Source: VRUE01 sp036271315 (GTDB taxonomy: Bacteria; Actinomycetota; Thermoleophilia; Solirubrobacterales; 70-9). From it: a stretch of 64,000 bases of DNA. This document shows, one piece after another, positions 32,694 to 42,865 of the stretch (positions are counted from its first letter, which is position 1; every line of letters begins with the position of its first letter). The translations under genes were made by a program, and so were the position numbers. Below the pieces are notes generated by a model, which ran no database searches, was not told where the DNA came from, and worked only from the letters and a program-made list of their open reading frames with translations. The stretch covers positions 1-64,000 of the forward strand of contig DATBAV010000011.1 in the NCBI GenBank assembly GCA_036271315.1, written 5' to 3'.

Positions 32694-33875
32694 TTAGGCG
32701 TCGAGAGCGCGCTCGCGGCGGCTGCGCAGCCAGAGGCGCTGGCCAAGCCAGGCAAGGAGGCAGAGGAGCGCAAGCGGTGCAATGACGGCGAGACCGACCA
32801 GGGTGACCCCGGCCGCGATGCCGAGGATGTGGCCGGCATCGTGGAATGCGTTGCCGATCCCCCAGGCGCCTTCCGATTCGGTCGAGGTGCCGCTTTGGAT
32901 CCGGACCAGGACGCGCGAGTAGGTGACGCGCTGGTGCAGTCGTGCCAGCTGGTTGCGCAGGCGTGCCGCCTGACCGCGCTCGGCGTGCAGCTCGGCGGTG
33001 ATCGCTTCCCGTTCCGATTCGACTTCCGCGCTCGAGAGCTGGGCAAGGAGGCTGTCGACCCGCGCCTGAGTTTCCCGCAGTTCTTCGCTGGCGGTGACCG
33101 TCGGCTTGGTGATGTCGTCGGTCGCCTCGTGGCGGCTGCGGACCTCGTCGATCGAGGAGAAGGCGGCCAGGGCATCGCCGAGCCTGGCGCTGGGGATCAG
33201 CAGCTCGAAGCGGGCGCCGCCCCCCTTGCCCGAGCTGGTCGTCGAGTGCAGGACGATGCCGTTGGCGTCGTGGACCGCGGCGAAGACCTTGGTCGAGTCT
33301 TCGGAGACGTCGATGGGGTTGGCAAGCAGGCTGATCTCGGCGGAGCGTTCGATCTCACGGTTGCGTGAGAGATTGGCAAGGCTTTCAGCCATGAAAGGCT
33401 TGGATTGGGTGTATTCAACGTCGCTTTCGGTCGCGGATGAGGGGGCCGCCGCGGAGTTGCTTGCTCGGCCGCGACCGGATGATCCAGATGTGGCGACTTG
33501 GGGAACGACTTCGGAGTACTGCACGCCACCTGTCTGCGCGTGGGCCAGGCGATCGACGCCACTTGCTTCGGTGGGGATTGGGCGATCGAGCGCGATCGGG
33601 ACTCGTTGTGGGGTGGAGCCATTGCTCGCGATCACGACGGTGGCTACGGCGATGGCCGCCAGCGCGGTGGCGCTGCCCGCGAATAGAAGGCGCCGGGGTG
33701 GGAGGTCGCGGATCCAGGCGGCGAAGCCCGCCAAGGGCGAGCCGGCGAGGCGCGAGCGCCGCGGAAAGCCCGCGTCGGCGCGCCGATCCAGCTCCTGGGA
33801 GAAGTCATCGCGGGGTGCCGGCCGGACTTCGGCCAGCGCGGCGGCGAGATCGTTGTGGTCGCTAAAGCGCTCCAT
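32694..33875 (-). CDS. DUF4349 membrane protein, candidate anti-sigma factor
   Basis: The 393-aa protein has a cytoplasmic N-terminus of about 60 residues, a membrane helix (about 64-83), and an outside region holding the DUF4349 domain with a coiled coil (about 260-320; ELRETQARVDSLLAQLSS). A second membrane helix follows near 350-375. It is encoded immediately after an ECF sigma gene with a 14-nt overlap. That pairing, plus the short cytoplasmic domain before the first helix, suggests it controls the sigma factor. The anti-sigma role is inference; no zinc-binding HxxxCxxC motif is present. Confidence 0.75.
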   Translation of the reverse strand: MERFSDHNDLAAALAEVRPAPRDDFSQELDRRADAGFPRRSRLAGSPLAGFAAWIRDLPPRRLLFAGSATALAAIAVATVVIASNGSTPQRVPIALDRPIPTEASGVDRLAHAQTGGVQYSEVVPQVATSGSSGRGRASNSAAAPSSATESDVEYTQSKPFMAESLANLSRNREIERSAEISLLANPIDVSEDSTKVFAAVHDANGIVLHSTTSSGKGGGARFELLIPSARLGDALAAFSSIDEVRSRHEATDDITKPTVTASEELRETQARVDSLLAQLSSAEVESEREAITAELHAERGQAARLRNQLARLHQRVTYSRVLVRIQSGTSTESEGAWGIGNAFHDAGHILGIAAGVTLVGLAVIAPLALLCLLAWLGQRLWLRSRRERALDA

Positions 33876-34392
33876 CGCATGCCTCCCTTAGCTTGTCCAT
33901 CGTTCGGTGCAGCTTCGTGCCGGCGTTCGAGGCGCTGGTGCCGATCACGCGGCCGATCTCCGCGTTTGAGAGACCGGCGAAGAACTTGAGCGCGATCAGC
34001 TCGCGCTCGCGCGCCTCGAGCTCGCCCAGTGCGCCGTCGAGAAGTAGGCGCAGCTCGCTGCGCTGATCGCCCCTGTCCGGCTGGCTGGCTGCGTCGACCG
34101 GATCTGTGCTGAGCTCGGCCTGGCGACCGCGACGCCGCAGCTCGTCGAGCGCCGCGTTGCGAGCGATGCCAAAGAGCCAGGCGCGAGCGCTGCCCCTCTC
34201 CGCGTCGAAGCGCGAGCGCTTGCGGTAGGCGCGCTCGAAGGCCGCGGCCGTCACGTCCTCCGCTGCCGCGCGATCGCGCAGGAGCCCAGCCGCGTAGGCG
34301 TAGACGTCGTCGCGGCTGGAGCGGTAGAGACGCTCGAAATCGAGCTCCCTCTGAGGCGGGCTCTCAACCTCGGCAACGGTTGCTTCGCTCAT
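33862..34392 (-). CDS. ECF RNA polymerase sigma factor
   Basis: The product (about 176 aa) has sigma region 2 (DVYAYAAGLLRDRAAAEDVT, ARAWLFGIARNAALDELRR) and region 4 (LIALKFFAGLSNAEIGRVIG) with a helix-turn-helix, and no other domain, which is the ECF plan. It lies upstream of a DUF4349 membrane protein gene and overlaps it, a typical sigma/anti-sigma arrangement. A GTG 33 nt upstream is an alternative start. The signal sensed is unknown. Confidence 0.9.
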   Translation of the reverse strand: MSEATVAEVESPPQRELDFERLYRSSRDDVYAYAAGLLRDRAAAEDVTAAAFERAYRKRSRFDAERGSARAWLFGIARNAALDELRRRGRQAELSTDPVDAASQPDRGDQRSELRLLLDGALGELEARERELIALKFFAGLSNAEIGRVIGTSASNAGTKLHRTMDKLREACDGAL

Positions 34393-34434
34393 GCCCTTAC
34401 TACGAGCGAGGCCCCGATCTGTCACAAGGGCAGA

Positions 34435-35748
34435 CTAGGCCGCTTGGGCGAGCGATACCGGGGCCGCGGCCGCGCAGGCGACTTCGATCGACTCGCGGGT
34501 GATCTCGAGCAGTCGGCGCAGGTCCGACTCGGAGATCGAGAGGGGGGGCATCAGGACGACGACGTCTGAGAGCGGGCGGATGATCGCGCCGCGCTCGCGC
34601 GCCTCGAGCGTCACCTGGTGGCCCATGCGCAGGCCCGGGTCGTGCTCGCCGAGGTCGATGCCAGCCATGAAGCCGCGGCCACGCACTTCGGCCACCTCGG
34701 GCATCGCCTCGATCTCGGCGAGCGTTTCGCGCAGCAGGGAGATCTTCGGCTGCAGGCGCTCGATCGTGCGCTCGCGCTCGAAGACGTCGAGACTGGCCAG
34801 AGCGGCGGCGCAGGCGAGCGGGTTGCCGGTGTAGGTGTGGCCGTGGAAGAAGGTGCGGTACTCCTCGGGGGTGCCGAGGAAGCCCTCGTAAATCCGCTCG
34901 GTGGCCAGGGTCGCGGCCAGCGGCAGGTAGCCGCCGGTGAGGCCCTTGGCGATGCAGAGCAGGTCGGGCGCGACGTCCTCGTGCTCGCAGGCGAACATCT
35001 TGCCGGTGCGGCCGAATCCGGTCGCCACCTCGTCGCAGATCAGCAGCACGCCGAAGCGGTCGCAGAGCTCGCGCACCTGGCGCAGGTAGCCGGGTGGGTG
35101 GGTGAGCATGCCAGCGGCGCCCTGGACCAGCGGCTCGACGATCACCGCGGCGATCTCCTCTTCGTGGCAGGCGAGCACCCGCTCCAGGTCGGCGGCGTCG
35201 CCGGGCTCGGCCGCTTGGGTCTGGAAGAGCAGCGGCCGGTAGGTGGAGTGGAAGAGCTCGATGCCGCCGACCGCGACCGAGCCGATCGTGTCGCCGTGGT
35301 AGGAGTCGCGCAGGTGGACGAAGGAGGTGCGGCGGCGATGCTGGCCGCCGCGCTGCTGCTGGAACTGGAAGGCCATCTTGAGAGCGATCTCGACCGCGGT
35401 CGAGCCCGACTCCGAGTAGAAGACGCGGGTTAGGCCCGGCGGGGCGAGGTCGACCAGCCGGCCCGCCAGCTCGGCGGAACCTGGGTGGGAGAGGCCGAGC
35501 ATCGTCGTGTGGGCGACCTTCTCGAGCTGGGCGGTGACGGCGGCGTCGATCTCGGGGTGGCCGTGGCCGTGGACCGTGCACCAGAGCGAGGAGACGCCAT
35601 CGAGGTAGCGGCGCCCGTCGCTTGCCACCAGGTGCGAGCCAGCGCCCGCCTCGATCATCAGCGGCTCTTCCTCGCTCCAGGCCTGCTGCTGTGTAAAGGG
35701 GTGCCAGACGTGGTCGCGATCAAGCTGAGCGTGGTCCACCGACGTCAC
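34435..35748 (-). CDS. bioA: Adenosylmethionine-8-amino-7-oxononanoate aminotransferase
   Basis: BioA transfers an amino group from S-adenosylmethionine to 8-amino-7-oxononanoate (KAPA), making DAPA in biotin synthesis. The 437-aa PLP enzyme starts near DHVWHPFTQQQAW, a BioA hallmark. It contains SSLWCTVHGHGHPEID, RDSYHGDTIGSVAVGG and the PLP lysine in CIAKGLTGGYLPLAATL. It is separated from bioBFD (38.6-41.7 kb) by the marR-efflux unit and yaaA, so the pathway is split in two transcripts. The start is GTG. Confidence 0.96.
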   Translation of the reverse strand: MTSVDHAQLDRDHVWHPFTQQQAWSEEEPLMIEAGAGSHLVASDGRRYLDGVSSLWCTVHGHGHPEIDAAVTAQLEKVAHTTMLGLSHPGSAELAGRLVDLAPPGLTRVFYSESGSTAVEIALKMAFQFQQQRGGQHRRRTSFVHLRDSYHGDTIGSVAVGGIELFHSTYRPLLFQTQAAEPGDAADLERVLACHEEEIAAVIVEPLVQGAAGMLTHPPGYLRQVRELCDRFGVLLICDEVATGFGRTGKMFACEHEDVAPDLLCIAKGLTGGYLPLAATLATERIYEGFLGTPEEYRTFFHGHTYTGNPLACAAALASLDVFERERTIERLQPKISLLRETLAEIEAMPEVAEVRGRGFMAGIDLGEHDPGLRMGHQVTLEARERGAIIRPLSDVVVLMPPLSISESDLRRLLEITRESIEVACAAAAPVSLAQAA

Positions 35749-35824
35749 CGGAAACCGAGACTAGACCCGGGTCCGGCGGAACCACCGAGCGTGATTGTCG
35801 TCACACGAGCAACAATTCCTCTGG

Positions 35825-35854
35825 AGTAATAGTTGCGTATCTGCAACTATTACT
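35825..35854. promoter_or_regulatory. Palindromic operator ahead of marR
   Basis: Two perfect 12-bp arms, AGTAATAGTTGC and GCAACTATTACT, are separated by 6 bp and end 3 bp before the marR start codon. Size and position fit a MarR-dimer site for autorepression of the marR-efflux operon. It is also unusually AT-rich for the window. Confidence 0.75.
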
Positions 35855-35857
35855 GGC

Positions 35858-36397
35858 ATGCAAGCGAGCGACATAACGGCACTCGTCGACGAGGTCAGCA
35901 CCCCGGACGTCAGCGCCGAGGCCCAGCACACGGCGGCGCGGATCAGCGCCCTGTTGCGCCACCTCTTCCTCTATGACCGCGGCAACGTGCTGCGGGTGAT
36001 CGAGGAGAGTGGCCTCTCGATGACCCAGTCCAAGGCCCTGCTGGAGCTGGGCGGGCTGGGCGAGGCGACGGAGGCGCGGCAGGTTGGCGAGCTGGCCGAG
36101 GCGCTGGGCGTCTCGGTGCCCTCGATGAGCCGGGCTGTCGACGGCCTGGTCAAGAAGCGACTTGCCAGCCGGGTCGAGGATCGCGAGGACCGGCGCGTGC
36201 GCCGTGTTGCGATCACCGCCAAGGGCAAGAAGCTCGTCGACACCCTCGTCGTCGTGCGCCAGGCGGGGATGGAGACCTTTGCCGCCAGCCTCACCGCGGC
36301 ACAGCGCCGCAAGCTCGATGCCGCCGTCGACTCGTTGATGGACCGCGACGACATTGCGGAAGCTTTCGCACACCTGAAGGAGGTAGGACCAGCTTGA
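35858..36397 (+). CDS. MarR family transcriptional regulator
   Basis: The 179-aa protein has the MarR winged helix: helix 1 region AARISALLRHLFLYDRGNVL, recognition helix GVSVPSMSRAVDGLVKKRL, and the wing SRVEDREDRRVRRVAITAKG. MarR proteins usually repress a neighbouring transporter and respond to small molecules. A palindrome directly before the start is the likely operator. The stop overlaps the TTG start of a DHA2-type efflux gene by four bases, so the pair is coupled. Confidence 0.93.
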   Translation: MQASDITALVDEVSTPDVSAEAQHTAARISALLRHLFLYDRGNVLRVIEESGLSMTQSKALLELGGLGEATEARQVGELAEALGVSVPSMSRAVDGLVKKRLASRVEDREDRRVRRVAITAKGKKLVDTLVVVRQAGMETFAASLTAAQRRKLDAAVDSLMDRDDIAEAFAHLKEVGPA

Positions 36398-37914
36398 CCC
36401 GTTACAGCCACCTGATCACCGACGACAACCGCAAGTGGTGGACGCTCGGAGCGATGTGCTTCGCGCTGTTCATGATCATGCTCGACAACACGGTGGTCAA
36501 CGTCGCGCTGCCGTCGATCCAGAAAGACCTCGGGGCCTCGATCTCCGGCCTCGAGTGGACGATCAACGGCTACACGCTCTCCTTCGCGGTGCTGCTGGCG
36601 ACCGGTGGGCGCCTCGGCGACATCTTCGGCCGCCGCCGCATGTTCCTCTTCGGCGTGATCATCTTCGCCCTCTCCTCGGCGACCGCCGGGCTCGCCGCCA
36701 GCCAGACCGACCTGGTCGCCAGCCGCGTGGTGCAGGGCGTCGGCGCGGCGCTGATGATGCCGGCGACGCTCTCGATCATCACCGACGCCTTCCCCGCTTC
36801 TGAGCGCGGCAAGGCGATGGGGATGTGGGCAGGGGTCTCGGCCCTCGCACTCGCGGTCGGCCCGGTCGTCGGCGGTGCCCTGACCGAGCACGTCAGCTGG
36901 CGGGCGATCTTCTACCTCAACATCCCGGTCGCGATCGGCGCCGTGACCGCTTCGCTCTTCGCCGTGCGCGAGTCGCGCGACAACACCGTCGGCCGCGAGG
37001 TCGACTACGCCGGCGTGGCGTTGCTCACCGGTGCGCTGACGGCGCTGATCCTGGCCCTGGTCGAGGGCAACGAATGGGGCTGGGGCTCGACCGAGATCGT
37101 CGCCCTGCTGATTGGCGCAGCCGTTGGCATGGCCGCCTTCGTCGCGGTCGAGCTGCGGGTCAAGGTGCCGATGGTCGAATTCCGCTTCTTCTCCGATCGC
37201 AACTTCCTCGGCGCGGTCGTCGTCGCCTTGATCGTCTCCTTCTCGATGCTCGGGGTCTTCTTCTTCCTCGCCCTCTACATGCAGGACATCCTCCACTACT
37301 CGCCGCTCGAGGCAGGGGTCAGGTTCCTGCCTTCCACCCTGATGATCGTCGGCGTCGCGCCGGTCGCCGGCCGGCTCGCCGACCGCTTCGGGCCGCGCTG
37401 GCTGATCGCCGCCGGGCTCGGCATCGTCGCCGCCTCGCTCTACAGCTTCAGCGGCATCGCGGTCGACTCCAGCTACCTCGACCTGCTGCCCGGCTTCATG
37501 CTGCTCGGCATCGGCATCGCCCTGACGATGTCGCCAATGACCAGCGCCGCGATGAACGCCGTCGCGGTCGAGAAGGCCGGGATCGCCTCGGGAGTGCTCT
37601 CGATGTTCCGCATGGTCGGCGGCAGCCTCGGCGTTGCCGTCACCGGCGCGATCTTCCAAGGCTCGGTCGGGACGACCAACTTCGCCGAAGCGAGCCCGCA
37701 GCAGTTCGTCGATGCCCTGGGCCAGGCGATGGGCATCTGCTCCGCCGTCGCACTGACCGGTGCCCTGGTCGGCGCGGTCGCGATCCGGGCCAAGCGCGAC
37801 AACCTCAGCGACGAGGCCGCCGAGGCGGCGGTCAACTTCGGCGGCGAGGAGCTTGCCGGGCGTGAGGTTGTGGCCGGGCGCGAGCCCGTTGCCGCTGGCG
37901 ATTCCGCCGCCTGA
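36394..37914 (+). CDS. MFS drug:H+ antiporter, DHA2 (EmrB/QacA) family
   Basis: The 506-aa protein has 14 predicted membrane helices and DHA2 hallmarks: LDNTVVNVALPSIQKDLGAS in helix 1 (motif D1), GGRLGDIFGRRRMFLFGV (motif A), and RVVQGVGAALMMPATLSII (motif B). EmrB/QacA proteins export lipophilic drugs or dyes with proton antiport. The TTG start overlaps the marR stop, so expression should be controlled by the regulator. Its actual substrate is unknown. Confidence 0.93.
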   Translation: MTRYSHLITDDNRKWWTLGAMCFALFMIMLDNTVVNVALPSIQKDLGASISGLEWTINGYTLSFAVLLATGGRLGDIFGRRRMFLFGVIIFALSSATAGLAASQTDLVASRVVQGVGAALMMPATLSIITDAFPASERGKAMGMWAGVSALALAVGPVVGGALTEHVSWRAIFYLNIPVAIGAVTASLFAVRESRDNTVGREVDYAGVALLTGALTALILALVEGNEWGWGSTEIVALLIGAAVGMAAFVAVELRVKVPMVEFRFFSDRNFLGAVVVALIVSFSMLGVFFFLALYMQDILHYSPLEAGVRFLPSTLMIVGVAPVAGRLADRFGPRWLIAAGLGIVAASLYSFSGIAVDSSYLDLLPGFMLLGIGIALTMSPMTSAAMNAVAVEKAGIASGVLSMFRMVGGSLGVAVTGAIFQGSVGTTNFAEASPQQFVDALGQAMGICSAVALTGALVGAVAIRAKRDNLSDEAAEAAVNFGGEELAGREVVAGREPVAAGDSAA

Positions 37915-37926
37915 AAAGCTGCCCCG

Positions 37927-38598
37927 ATGTTGATCCTGCTGCCGCCCTCGGAAGGCAAGGCCGAGCCCGAGGGCGGCGAGCCGGTCGACCTCGACTCGCT
38001 GGTCTTTGCCGCGGAGCTGCGCAAGCAGAGGCAGAAGCTGCTGCGGGCCGTCGACCCGAGGCTGCGCAAAGCGCCCGCCGCGCCGGCGGCCGAGGTCTAT
38101 ACCGGCGTGCTCTACCAGCGCTTGGACCTCGCCGGGTTGAGCGCGGCGGCTCGCCGCAGGGCGGCGAAACGGGTCCTGATCGCCAGTGCCCTCTGGGGTT
38201 TCTCCCGGCCAACGGACCGGGTCCCTTATTACCGCCTACCGCCATCGACCAAGCTCGATGGCATTGGGCCGCTCTCGGCTTGGTGGCGCCCGGCGCTGGC
38301 GGCGGCGATGGCGGACGAGCCCGGCGAGACGATCGTCGACATGCGCTCCGGCGCCTACGCCAGTGCCTGGAAGCCAAAGCGCGCCACGCTGCTCTCGGTG
38401 CGGGCTTTTCGCGAGGAGAAAGGCAAGCGCAAGGCGGTCTCGCACATGGCGAAGGCCGTGCGCGGCGACGTTGCGAGGGCGCTGCTGCTTGTCCGTGCGG
38501 AGCCGAAGGACCCGGAGGCCGTTGCCGCGGTTGCGGCCGACGCCGGCTTCGAGGTCGAGCTGACCCCGACGAGCCTCGACGTGATCGTCAGCGGCTAG
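37927..38598 (+). CDS. yaaA: Peroxide stress protein YaaA family (DUF328)
   Basis: YaaA proteins lower free intracellular iron during peroxide stress and bind DNA through a helix-hairpin-helix fold. The 223-aa product begins MLILLPPSEGKAEPEGGEPV, the family signature. It also contains VYTGVLYQRLDLAGL, LIASALWGFSRPTDRVPYYR and MRSGAYASAWKPKRA. It follows the efflux gene by 12 nt and may be cotranscribed with it. Its stop interlocks with that of bioD on the other strand through CTAG. Confidence 0.9.
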   Translation: MLILLPPSEGKAEPEGGEPVDLDSLVFAAELRKQRQKLLRAVDPRLRKAPAAPAAEVYTGVLYQRLDLAGLSAAARRRAAKRVLIASALWGFSRPTDRVPYYRLPPSTKLDGIGPLSAWWRPALAAAMADEPGETIVDMRSGAYASAWKPKRATLLSVRAFREEKGKRKAVSHMAKAVRGDVARALLLVRAEPKDPEAVAAVAADAGFEVELTPTSLDVIVSG

Positions 38599-39250
38599 AG
38601 CTCGAGACTGGGCCAGCTCTGCGGAGCGGCCAGATCGAGCTGCGGCAGGACCTCAACCGTTACCTCGCCGAGCGCTTCGATCGTCTCCCTGTTGGAGCTT
38701 TCGATCGCGCTGGGCCGCGCAGGCCAGGGGGTGAGGACGACCGCGGCGACCGCAAGTCCCGCGGCGCGAGCTGCCTCGATCGTCAGCAGCGCGTGGTTGA
38801 TCGTGCCGAGCCCGGGCGAAGCGGCGATGATCAGCGGCAGGGCAAGATCAACGGCGAAATCGCGGATCAGGTAGGCCGGGGCAAGAGGGACGAGCAGGCC
38901 ACCGACGCCCTCGGCGACAAGGCGGTCGGCGCCAGCCGCAGCATCGCCCGCCGCGCCGCGCAGGCGCTCAGGGTCGATCTCCTCGCCGGCCTGTGCCGCC
39001 GCCAGGTGCGGCGAGGCGGGGGGGCCGTAGCGGTAGGGAGCGATCTCATCGTCGCTCTGCCCGGAACCGGCGGCGCGCCGCAGCAGGGCGTGATCGGTCT
39101 CGCCGGGTTCGTCGAGACCGGTCACCGCCGGCTTGAAGACGGCCACGCTCGCGCTCTGCCGCCGCAGATCGTTCGCCAGCACCGCCGCCACGACCGTCTT
39201 GCCGACCTCCGTGCTTGTGCCGGTGACGAAGAAGCCCCTCGTGGCGGCCA

Positions 39251-39251
<1 letters not shown>
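38595..39251 (-). CDS. bioD: Dethiobiotin synthase
   Basis: BioD closes the ureido ring of dethiobiotin from DAPA, CO2 and ATP. The product of about 218 aa begins MAATRGFFVTGTSTEVGKTV with the P-loop GTSTEVGKT. It also has FKPAVTG and the GVGGLLVPL segment typical of the family. The ATG overlaps the bioF stop by one base (TAATG). A longer reading frame upstream runs through bioF and is not real. It is last in the bioB-bioF-bioD order. Confidence 0.95.
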
Positions 39252-40447
<1,196 letters not shown>

Positions 40448-40499
40448 AGGAGAGCCGCCCCCGGACGCGGGAGCGCGGGCACGTGACTTCCGGTGGTCA

Positions 40500-41654
40500 C
40501 TAGCGTGCCTGTGCGGGAGCGGAGGAGGCGGCGCCTGATTCTGGGTACGGCGGGGGCTTCTTGGTCTTCTTGATCACCCGCAGCTGCGTCGAGGGGTCCC
40601 AGAAGTTGGCCTCGTCCTGGTGGTCGATCAGCTCGTCCATCGGCGTTGCCGGCGTCTCGCCGTCGAGCCAGCCGTCGCGGTTGTCGGGCCGCGGGTTGGC
40701 GCCGTTGTCGGGCTGGCGGGCTACGTTCAGCCCGAGTTCCTCGAACATCGCCCGGTCGTCCTCGGGCTCGGCCCCAAGCGTAGTTAGGAAGTTGCCCATC
40801 ATCACCCCGTTGAGGCCGGCCTTGACCGCCAGCGGCTGCAGGTCGCCGAGGTTCTCAACCCGGCCGCCGCAGAGGCGGAAGAGGGCGCCGGGGATGATCA
40901 GGCGGAAGATCGCCACCCACTGCACGACCTCCATCGCGTCCATCAGCGGCCGCTCGCCGAACTTGGTGCCGCTGCGGGGGTTGAGCAGGTTGATCGGCAC
41001 CGAGGTCGGGTTGATCTCGGTCAGCTCGAAGGCCATCTCGACCCGCTGCCGCGGCGACTCGCCGAGGTTGAGGATGCCGCCGACGCAGGTCTCCAGACCG
41101 GCCTCCTTGACCGCCTGGATCGTTCGCAGGCGGCCCTCGTAGCGGACCGTGGTCGAGACCTCGGGGTAGTAGGAGCGGGCCGACTCGACGTTGTGATGGA
41201 CGCGCTGGATGCCGGCCTCGCGCAGCTTCTTGGCGCGTTCGCCCGACATATGGCCGATCGAGGCGCAGCGCTTCAGGTTGGTCTGCTCGGCGACGAGCTT
41301 GGCGCCTTCGAGGATTTTCTCGAAATCGCGCTTGGAGAGCCCCTGGCCCTGGGTGACCATGCAGAAGCGGTGGGCCCCGGCCGCTTCCGCAGCTTTGGCG
41401 TGCTCGAGGATCTGCTCGGGCTCCATCATCGCGTGCATCGGCGTGTCCGCCTCGGCGTAGCGCGACTGGGCGCAGAAGCCGCAATCCTCGGCGCAGCCGC
41501 CGGACTTGGCGTTGACCAGAGAGCACATGTCGGTCGAGTCGCCGAAGTTCTCGCGCCGCACCGCCCAGGCACGCTCGACCAGGTCGCCGATCTCCTGGTG
41601 GTCGGTCAGCTCGCCGAGCGCGAGCGCTTCCTCAAAGGTGATCAGGGAGGGCAT
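40500..41654 (-). CDS. bioB: Biotin synthase
   Basis: BioB inserts sulfur into dethiobiotin by radical SAM chemistry. The 384-aa protein has the radical SAM cysteines in GGCAEDCGFCAQS (Cys54, Cys58, Cys61), YYPEVSTTVRYEGRLRTI and the [2Fe-2S] region around LNPRSGTKFG. The protein is longer than E. coli BioB (346 aa) because of a low-complexity tail after residue 330. It opens the bioBFD operon and is divergent from a GH3 gene; the 77-bp gap holds no clear BirA-type operator. Confidence 0.96.
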   Translation of the reverse strand: MPSLITFEEALALGELTDHQEIGDLVERAWAVRRENFGDSTDMCSLVNAKSGGCAEDCGFCAQSRYAEADTPMHAMMEPEQILEHAKAAEAAGAHRFCMVTQGQGLSKRDFEKILEGAKLVAEQTNLKRCASIGHMSGERAKKLREAGIQRVHHNVESARSYYPEVSTTVRYEGRLRTIQAVKEAGLETCVGGILNLGESPRQRVEMAFELTEINPTSVPINLLNPRSGTKFGERPLMDAMEVVQWVAIFRLIIPGALFRLCGGRVENLGDLQPLAVKAGLNGVMMGNFLTTLGAEPEDDRAMFEELGLNVARQPDNGANPRPDNRDGWLDGETPATPMDELIDHQDEANFWDPSTQLRVIKKTKKPPPYPESGAASSAPAQAR

Positions 41655-41731
41655 TCGAGCGCAAGGCTAGGTGGCGGTCCGGACGCTCGATCGGCGCGCT
41701 GCCGACGGGCCTGCGCCTAACATCGCGCACG

Positions 41732-42865
41732 GTGAAGGCGGCGAGGATCAGGCGCAGGCGAGTGGCCGTCGGGGCGGTCTGCGGGCTGGCGATCGCGGCG
41801 TTCGCGTTTGGCGCCGTGCTCAGCGATCGTGGCAGCACGCCGGCACCCAGCCCGGTCTCGCGACTATCGCTGCCCCAGCTCGTCGGCACGCGTCTCATCG
41901 CCGGCTTCCAGGGCACCGAGGTGCCGGAGCCATTGCGGCGGGCGATCCGTCGCGACGGCCTCGCGGGCGTGGTCCTCTTCCGCGAGAACCTGCCGAGCCG
42001 GGAGACGGCACGGGACCTGATCGCCGAAATCGAGTCGATCCGCCGCCCGCCCGGCCTGCGCGACCCGCTGCTGGTCATGGTCGACCAGGAGGGTGGCCTG
42101 GTGAAGCGTCTCGCGGGTGCCCCGACGGTCTCGGCGGCGCGGATGGGTGCGGCCGGCGCGGCGTCCAGCCGCGCCCAGGGCCGGGCCACGGCGGCCAACC
42201 TGAGCGGGGTGGGGGTGAACGTCGACCTGGCCCCGGTGCTGGACGTCGCCCGCCCGGGCGGCACGATCGCGAGCACCGAACGCGGCTTCGGATCCACCGC
42301 CGCCGCGGTGGAAGCAACCGCGGTGCCGTTTGCGGCCGGCCTGCAGGGCCGCGGTGTTGCGGCCACCGCCAAGCACTTTCCCGGCCTCGGCGCGGCGGCC
42401 GAAAACACCGATTTCGCGGTGCAGCGGATCGACCTGCCAAAGCGGGCGCTGCGCGCGGTCGACGAGCGCCCCTACCGGCGCTTCGTCGCCACCGGCGGGC
42501 GGCTGGTGATGCTGAGCACCGCCATCTACCCGGCTTTCTCGCCGAAGCCGGCCGCCTTCGCCCGGCCGATCGCCACCGGTGAGCTGCGCCGGCGCATCGG
42601 CTTCAACGGGGTCTCGATCACCGACGCGCTCGAATCGGCCGCCGTGCGCGATTTCGGCGGTCCCGCCGCGGTGGCCCGGGCGGCGAGCGCGGCCGGAACC
42701 GACCTCCTTCTCTTCACCGACTACCGCGCCGCCATGACCGCCGGGCGGGCCCTGCTGGGCTCACTGCATAGCGCGCCGAACGTCCGGGCGGCCTTCGAAG
42801 TCTCGGCCGGCCGGATCCTGCGCCTGCGCCGTGCGTTGGCGGCTAGTGCGGCTCGCCGACGGTGA
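41732..42865 (+). CDS. Secreted glycoside hydrolase family 3 (NagZ-like)
   Basis: The 377-aa protein has a basic N-terminus and a signal/anchor helix (about 10-30). A GH3 barrel follows: GVVLFRENLPS, MVDQEGGLVKRL, GVNVDLAPVLDV, the KHFPGLGAA signature and the nucleophile aspartate in SITDALES. The His-containing loop in KHFPGLG places it near beta-N-acetylhexosaminidases (NagZ type), which trim peptidoglycan or glycans. The start is GTG, 8 nt behind TAACAT. The 3' end overlaps the converging diguanylate cyclase gene by 23 nt. Confidence 0.88.
   Translation: MKAARIRRRRVAVGAVCGLAIAAFAFGAVLSDRGSTPAPSPVSRLSLPQLVGTRLIAGFQGTEVPEPLRRAIRRDGLAGVVLFRENLPSRETARDLIAEIESIRRPPGLRDPLLVMVDQEGGLVKRLAGAPTVSAARMGAAGAASSRAQGRATAANLSGVGVNVDLAPVLDVARPGGTIASTERGFGSTAAAVEATAVPFAAGLQGRGVAATAKHFPGLGAAAENTDFAVQRIDLPKRALRAVDERPYRRFVATGGRLVMLSTAIYPAFSPKPAAFARPIATGELRRRIGFNGVSITDALESAAVRDFGGPAAVARAASAAGTDLLLFTDYRAAMTAGRALLGSLHSAPNVRAAFEVSAGRILRLRRALAASAARRR

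Noticed and set aside
35971..37659. A 562-codon minus-strand frame opposite marR and the DHA2 efflux gene.
   Set aside because: Composition is Asp/Arg/Gly/His-rich with no domain, typical of a shadow frame of a GC-rich membrane protein.
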